A DNA stretch of 27,362 nucleotides from an uncultured Bacteroidales bacterium (GTDB lineage: Bacteria; Bacteroidota; Bacteroidia; Bacteroidales; Paludibacteraceae): the NCBI GenBank assembly GCA_937911235.1, contig CALDPN010000179.1, forward strand, positions 1 to 27,362, written 5' to 3'. The position numbers were made by a program, and so were the translations under genes. Under the pieces are notes generated by a model. The model was not told where the DNA came from and made no database searches. It saw only the letters and a program-made list of their open reading frames with translations. This document shows, piece by piece, positions 23,511-27,362 of the stretch. Position 1 is the stretch's first letter; the number at the start of each line of letters is the position of its first letter.

Positions 23511-23524
23511 TGTAAACGTTTGAA
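23511..23524 (+). promoter_or_regulatory. LacI-type operator candidate
   Basis: TGTAAACGTTTGAA matches the LacI/GalR-family pattern TGnAAnCGnTTnCA in all but one fixed base. It lies just downstream of the predicted transcription start of the operon, where bound repressor would block it, suggesting autoregulation. Confidence 0.5.
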
Positions 23525-23545
23525 AACCTCATAACTTTATATAAC

Positions 23546-24556
23546 ATGAAATCTCAAGTTACCATAAAGGACATTGCTAGAGCTCTAAACATTTCTATTT
23601 CAACAGTATCTAGAGCACTTCAGGACCATCCTGATATTAGCAAGAAAACTAAAGAGTTAGTAAGTCAATATGCAAAAGAGCATCATTACAGACCTAACGC
23701 TATCGCACTTAGTCTTAAAACAAAAAGGACTAATATTATTGGTGTAATAGTTCCAGAAATTGTACACCACTTCTTCTCATGTGTATTCGCAGGTATCGAA
23801 GACACCGCAAATAGACACGGACTATCTGTTATTATATGTCAAACATCAGAAGACTTTGAAAAAGAAGTTAAGAGTTTGGAAACACTACAATCTGCTCGTG
23901 TTTGCGGCGTTATCGCTTCACTTTCTAAATCTACCACAGACTTTAGCCATTACAAAGACTTAATGGAAGATAATATTCCTCTTGTATTCTTCGACCGCAT
24001 CTGCACAGAGCTTAAAACAGACCGCGTGGTTACCGACGACTACAATGGCGCATATATGGCAGTAGAACACCTAATTAAAACGGGTTGCAAACGCATTGCA
24101 TTCTTCTCTGCTCCTTCAAACATGGAAATTTCTAAAAACAGAGAAAACGGCTACACCGACGCCTTACGCTCTCACTCACTTCCTGTTGACAGAAGCCTTA
24201 TTTTTGAATGCGACACCAAAGACAAAGCTATAAAACTTACACCTGAAGTTCTAAAAATGGAAAATCGCCCAGATGCATTCTTCTGTATCAACGACGACAC
24301 TGCCTCAGGCGTACTATATGCAGTTAAAAGAAGTGGTCTTTCTGTTCCTGAAGACATTTCTATCTGTGGATTTGGCGATGGCGAAGTAGCCAAAGCATGC
24401 GACCCTGCACTTACTACCATTGAACAAAATGGTTACGACATGGGTGTGAAAGCATGTACACTTCTTATTAGTAGAATCAAAGATGGCAACAACCTACGCG
24501 AAGTAAACCACAGCGTTATTCGCACAAGCCTAGTAATTAGAGAATCAACCAAATAA
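23546..24556 (+). CDS. LacI-family transcriptional regulator
   Basis: The 336-residue protein has the LacI layout. An N-terminal helix-turn-helix at about 5-26 (TIKDIARALNISISTVSRAL) is followed by the hinge helix region YRPNAIALSLKTKRTNIIGV. The periplasmic-binding-protein-like ligand domain runs from about 62 to the end, with FFDRI, VVTDDYNGAYMAVEHL, FCINDDTASGVLYA and ISICGFGDGEVA. Its place, ten bases before the amylase gene and in the same operon, suggests it senses maltose or maltodextrin and controls this operon; the ligand is inferred. An operator-like palindrome with a central CG lies upstream. Confidence 0.94.
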   Translation: MKSQVTIKDIARALNISISTVSRALQDHPDISKKTKELVSQYAKEHHYRPNAIALSLKTKRTNIIGVIVPEIVHHFFSCVFAGIEDTANRHGLSVIICQTSEDFEKEVKSLETLQSARVCGVIASLSKSTTDFSHYKDLMEDNIPLVFFDRICTELKTDRVVTDDYNGAYMAVEHLIKTGCKRIAFFSAPSNMEISKNRENGYTDALRSHSLPVDRSLIFECDTKDKAIKLTPEVLKMENRPDAFFCINDDTASGVLYAVKRSGLSVPEDISICGFGDGEVAKACDPALTTIEQNGYDMGVKACTLLISRIKDGNNLREVNHSVIRTSLVIRESTK

Positions 24557-24566
24557 ATTTATATAG

Positions 24567-26411
24567 ATGAAAAAATCTTTACTATTATTAGTAGTTTTAG
24601 GACTGTTTAGCAGCTCATTTGCTACATGTTATAAAATACAACATGTAGAACCACTTAACTGGTGGGTTGGCATGGCTCAAAAAGAGCTTCAAATTGCTAT
24701 TCACGGTAAAAACATTTCAGAAACAGAGCCAGTAATTAATTACGAAGGTGTTAGCATTAGCAGAAAAGTTTTAACCGACAATCCAAACTACATTTTCCTT
24801 TATGTGAACATAGAGCCTACCACAAAACCAGGCACTATGACCATTCGTTTCGAGAAAAACAAAAAACGTGTAGCTTCTTACAAATACGAGCTTAAAGCAA
24901 GAAAAGAAAATTCTGCTCTTAGAGAAAGTTTCTCTTCAAAAGACGCTGTATATCTTCTTATGCCAGACCGCTTTGTAAATGGCGACCCTAAAAACGACAA
25001 CGTAAAAGGTTATCACCAAAAAGTAGACCGCTCAAACCTTGGCGAGCGTCATGGTGGCGACTTAAAAGGTGTAATAGAAAAAGTTCCATACATTGCAGAC
25101 CTTGGTTGTACTGCTCTTTGGATTACTCCTTTCTTCGACAACAACGACACACAATTCTCATACCCACACTATTCTGCTGGCGACTACTATAAAGTAGACC
25201 CACGTATGGGTACAAATGAGGATTACAAAAACCTAGCAGATAGCTGCCATAAATATGGTGTTAAACTTATCATAGACGTAGTTCCAAACCACTGCGGTAG
25301 TTCACACTGGTGGTGCGGCGACCTTCCTGCAGAAAACTGGTTCCACAAATGGCCAAACTTTACAGGTTCAAACTACCGTATGACTGCATGGACAGACCCA
25401 CACGCTTCTGATATCGACAAAAAAATCCTTCAAGATGGTTGGTTTGCAGGCAATATGCCAGACCTTGACCTTACAAACCCAGAACTATTCCGCTACCTAT
25501 CTCAAGCCTATATCTGGTGGATTGAATATGCAGATGTAGACGGCATTAGAGTAGACACATATCCATACAACGACATCAATGTGGCTGCAAACTGGATTAA
25601 AACATTCCGCGACGAATATCCAAATATGAATATCGTGGGCGAATGCTGGGTGAAATCTCCACTTGAAATTTCATACTACCAATCTGGCAACAACAATAAA
25701 GACGGATTTGATTCTCAACTTCCTAGTGTAATGGACTTTGTGCTTAAAGACCACCTACACGCAGCATTCAACGAAAGAGAAAGTTGGGACTTCGGTCTAG
25801 CACGTTTCTACGCTCACTATGCACAAGACTTTGCATATCCAGACGTAGACAACATTATGAACTTCTTAGACAACCACGACATCGACCGCTTCTCTACTGC
25901 AGTAAAACGTGACGCTAAGAAATACAAAATGGGCATTGCTATGCTTCTTACCACCCGTGGTTATCCACAAATCTATGCTGGTACAGAAATTATGATTGAC
26001 GGCATACCAGGTAACTACGAAGGTCACCGCTTCGACTTCCCTGGAGGTTGGGCTGAAGATGAACGCAACGCATTCACAAAAGAAGGACGTACAGATGTAG
26101 AAAACGACATTTTCAACTACACCCGTGCCCTATTAAATTATAGAAAAACTGCAACAGCTCTTCACAATGGAAAAATGAAACAATTTATTCCATACGACGG
26201 CATTTATTTCTATGCTCGTTACAACGAAGACCAAACCGTTCTATGTATCTTCAACAACGAAGAAGCAGACCGCAAAATCAGCCTAGAACGTTATGCAGAA
26301 GTAATTAAAGATTTCACCTCAGCAAAAGACGTAGTAACAGGCGAAACCTTTAACCTTGCAGATGGCCTTACTATTAAAGGTAAATCTGCACTCATAGTTG
26401 AGCTAAACTAA
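24567..26411 (+). CDS. SusA-like periplasmic GH13 amylase / neopullulanase
   Basis: The 614-residue enzyme begins with a signal peptide (MKKSLLLLVVLGLFSSSFA). An N-terminal beta domain at about 22-115 is typical of neopullulanase and cyclomaltodextrinase-type GH13 enzymes. The (beta/alpha)8 barrel follows from about 125, with YLLMPDRFVNGD, DVVPNHCG, the nucleophile in GIRVDTYPYND (Asp330), the acid/base in GECWVKS (Glu359) and the third carboxylate in FLDNHDIDR (Asp438). A C-terminal beta domain ends the protein. Length and motifs resemble SusA of Bacteroides thetaiotaomicron, which cuts maltodextrins in the periplasm. No SusC/SusD genes are seen in the window. It sits between the regulator and the MFS gene with 10 and 12 base gaps, so all three are one operon. 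Confidence 0.93.
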   Translation: MKKSLLLLVVLGLFSSSFATCYKIQHVEPLNWWVGMAQKELQIAIHGKNISETEPVINYEGVSISRKVLTDNPNYIFLYVNIEPTTKPGTMTIRFEKNKKRVASYKYELKARKENSALRESFSSKDAVYLLMPDRFVNGDPKNDNVKGYHQKVDRSNLGERHGGDLKGVIEKVPYIADLGCTALWITPFFDNNDTQFSYPHYSAGDYYKVDPRMGTNEDYKNLADSCHKYGVKLIIDVVPNHCGSSHWWCGDLPAENWFHKWPNFTGSNYRMTAWTDPHASDIDKKILQDGWFAGNMPDLDLTNPELFRYLSQAYIWWIEYADVDGIRVDTYPYNDINVAANWIKTFRDEYPNMNIVGECWVKSPLEISYYQSGNNNKDGFDSQLPSVMDFVLKDHLHAAFNERESWDFGLARFYAHYAQDFAYPDVDNIMNFLDNHDIDRFSTAVKRDAKKYKMGIAMLLTTRGYPQIYAGTEIMIDGIPGNYEGHRFDFPGGWAEDERNAFTKEGRTDVENDIFNYTRALLNYRKTATALHNGKMKQFIPYDGIYFYARYNEDQTVLCIFNNEEADRKISLERYAEVIKDFTSAKDVVTGETFNLADGLTIKGKSALIVELN

Positions 26412-26423
26412 ACCATATAAATT

Positions 26424-27362
26424 ATGAACAACAAAACAAACTTATCATTTGCTAAACTATTCAACCTAAGTTTTGGATTCTTTGGCGTGCAAATAGCTTA
26501 TGCACTTCAAAGTGCAAACATAAGCCGTATTTTTGCAACATTGGGCGCAGACCCACACCAACTTTCATTCTTCTGGATTCTACCTCCACTTATGGGTATG
26601 ATTGTACAACCAATCATTGGTAAATATTCAGACAAAACATGGTGCAGCCTTGGTCGTCGCAAACCATATTTACTTGTAGGTGCTATCATTGCTATCCTTG
26701 TAATGATTCTACTTCCAAACGCAGGTAACTTCACATTTACCCAATCATTATTCTTAGGCCTTAACGCAGCAATGTGGTTTGGTTTGTTCTCACTTATGTT
26801 CCTAGACACTTCTATCAACATTGCTATGCAACCATTTAAAATGATGGTAGGCGACATGGTAAACGAAGAGCAAAAAGGTCTAGCATACTCTATCCAATCA
26901 TTCCTTTGCAACGCAGGTAGCCTTGCTGGCTATATCTTCCCTATCCTATTCACATGGATTGGCATTGCCAACACAGCTCCAGAAGGCACTGTACCAGACT
27001 CTGTAAAATGGAGTTTCTATGTAGGTGCAGCACTTCTTATTTTCTGCGTGCTATACACATTCTTCACAGTTAAAGAACTTGACCCAAAAGAATACGCAGA
27101 ATTCCACGGCATTAAAGAAGAAGAGGAAAAAGAAGATGCAGGCTTTATTAAACTTTTAATCAACGCTCCTTCTGCATTCTGGACTGTAGGTCTAGTACAA
27201 TTCTTCTGTTGGGCTGCATTCCTATTTATGTGGACATACTCAAACGGTGCTATCGCATCTCAATGCTTTGGTTGGGACGGCATCAACGCTTCAGCTCCTG
27301 CATTCCAAGACGCAGGAAACTGGGTAGGCGTTTGCTTCGCTATTCAAGCTGTAGGTTCTATG
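26424..27362 (+). CDS. MFS sugar transporter, probable maltose/maltodextrin type (3' end cut off)
   Basis: An open frame runs from the ATG at 26424 to the window end, 313 codons without a stop. It starts MNNKTNLSFAKLFNLSFGFFG and shows at least seven hydrophobic segments. The loop KYSDKTWCSLGRRKPYLLVG between segments 2 and 3 is the MFS signature (GxxxDrxGrR type). The sequence QIAYALQSANISRIFATLGA and the overall pattern recall the glycoside-pentoside or sucrose-like MFS carriers that Bacteroidota encode beside maltose genes. It probably imports the products of the amylase across the inner membrane. Substrate is inferred from context. The C-terminal segments lie beyond the window. Confidence 0.9.
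   Translation, partial: MNNKTNLSFAKLFNLSFGFFGVQIAYALQSANISRIFATLGADPHQLSFFWILPPLMGMIVQPIIGKYSDKTWCSLGRRKPYLLVGAIIAILVMILLPNAGNFTFTQSLFLGLNAAMWFGLFSLMFLDTSINIAMQPFKMMVGDMVNEEQKGLAYSIQSFLCNAGSLAGYIFPILFTWIGIANTAPEGTVPDSVKWSFYVGAALLIFCVLYTFFTVKELDPKEYAEFHGIKEEEEKEDAGFIKLLINAPSAFWTVGLVQFFCWAAFLFMWTYSNGAIASQCFGWDGINASAPAFQDAGNWVGVCFAIQAVGSM

Noticed and set aside
26507..26911. 134-codon open frame on the minus strand opposite the MFS gene
   Set aside because: The plus strand carries a clear MFS reading frame across it; the minus frame has no recognisable domain.

Overview
This window is chromosomal DNA from a member of the Bacteroidota, most likely the order Bacteroidales. I cannot name the genus. 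Several things point there: promoters of the TTTG-N19-TAnnTTTG type, no Shine-Dalgarno-like leaders, a long MraY, an FtsI with a C-terminal PASTA domain, an OmpH/Skp-like lipoprotein, a PepD of the M20C type, and a SusA-like amylase.

Layout. Positions 1-10956 (+) are a tightly packed division and cell wall (dcw) cluster: the end of ftsI, then murE, mraY, murD, ftsW, a fused murG-murC, ftsQ, ftsA and ftsZ. It closes with a strong bidirectional terminator. Positions 11024-11815 (-) hold a small membrane protein gene and an OmpH/Skp-like lipoprotein gene, divergent from pepD (11950-13371, +). Positions 13372-15681 are an AT-rich accessory interval. It holds a DUF1016/YhcG-type PDDEXK nuclease gene and an unrecognised membrane-anchored protein gene, lies between imperfect 22-bp direct repeats, and contains several inverted repeats. 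Positions 15682-17402 (+) are dnaX, split across two frames at an A10 tract. The minus-strand run cstA, M18 aminopeptidase, mtnN and rsmE (21519 down to 17394) converges on dnaX. Upstream of it lie rpmH and gpmI, also minus. From 23546 (+) a lacI-type regulator, a periplasmic SusA-like GH13 amylase and an MFS transporter (cut by the window end) form a maltodextrin-utilisation operon.

How the genes fit together. The dcw genes cover lipid II synthesis from UDP-MurNAc (MurC, MurD, MurE, MraY, MurG) and the core division machinery (FtsI, FtsW, FtsQ, FtsA, FtsZ). Three of these proteins are unusual. MurG and MurC are one polypeptide. FtsA lacks most of the region where subdomain 1C normally lies. 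FtsZ ends in a tail that departs from the usual IPxFLR-like peptide. The cstA operon and pepD suggest peptide uptake and breakdown. The lacI-amylase-MFS operon suggests oligosaccharides are cut in the periplasm and imported through the inner membrane.

Main items for a second look: the dnaX A10 tract, where the genome encodes the short form and the long form needs a -1 slip; the MurG-MurC fusion; the reduced FtsA; and the nuclease island, with a perfect 28-bp palindrome inside the nuclease gene and a right boundary that looks like half of a terminator hairpin.
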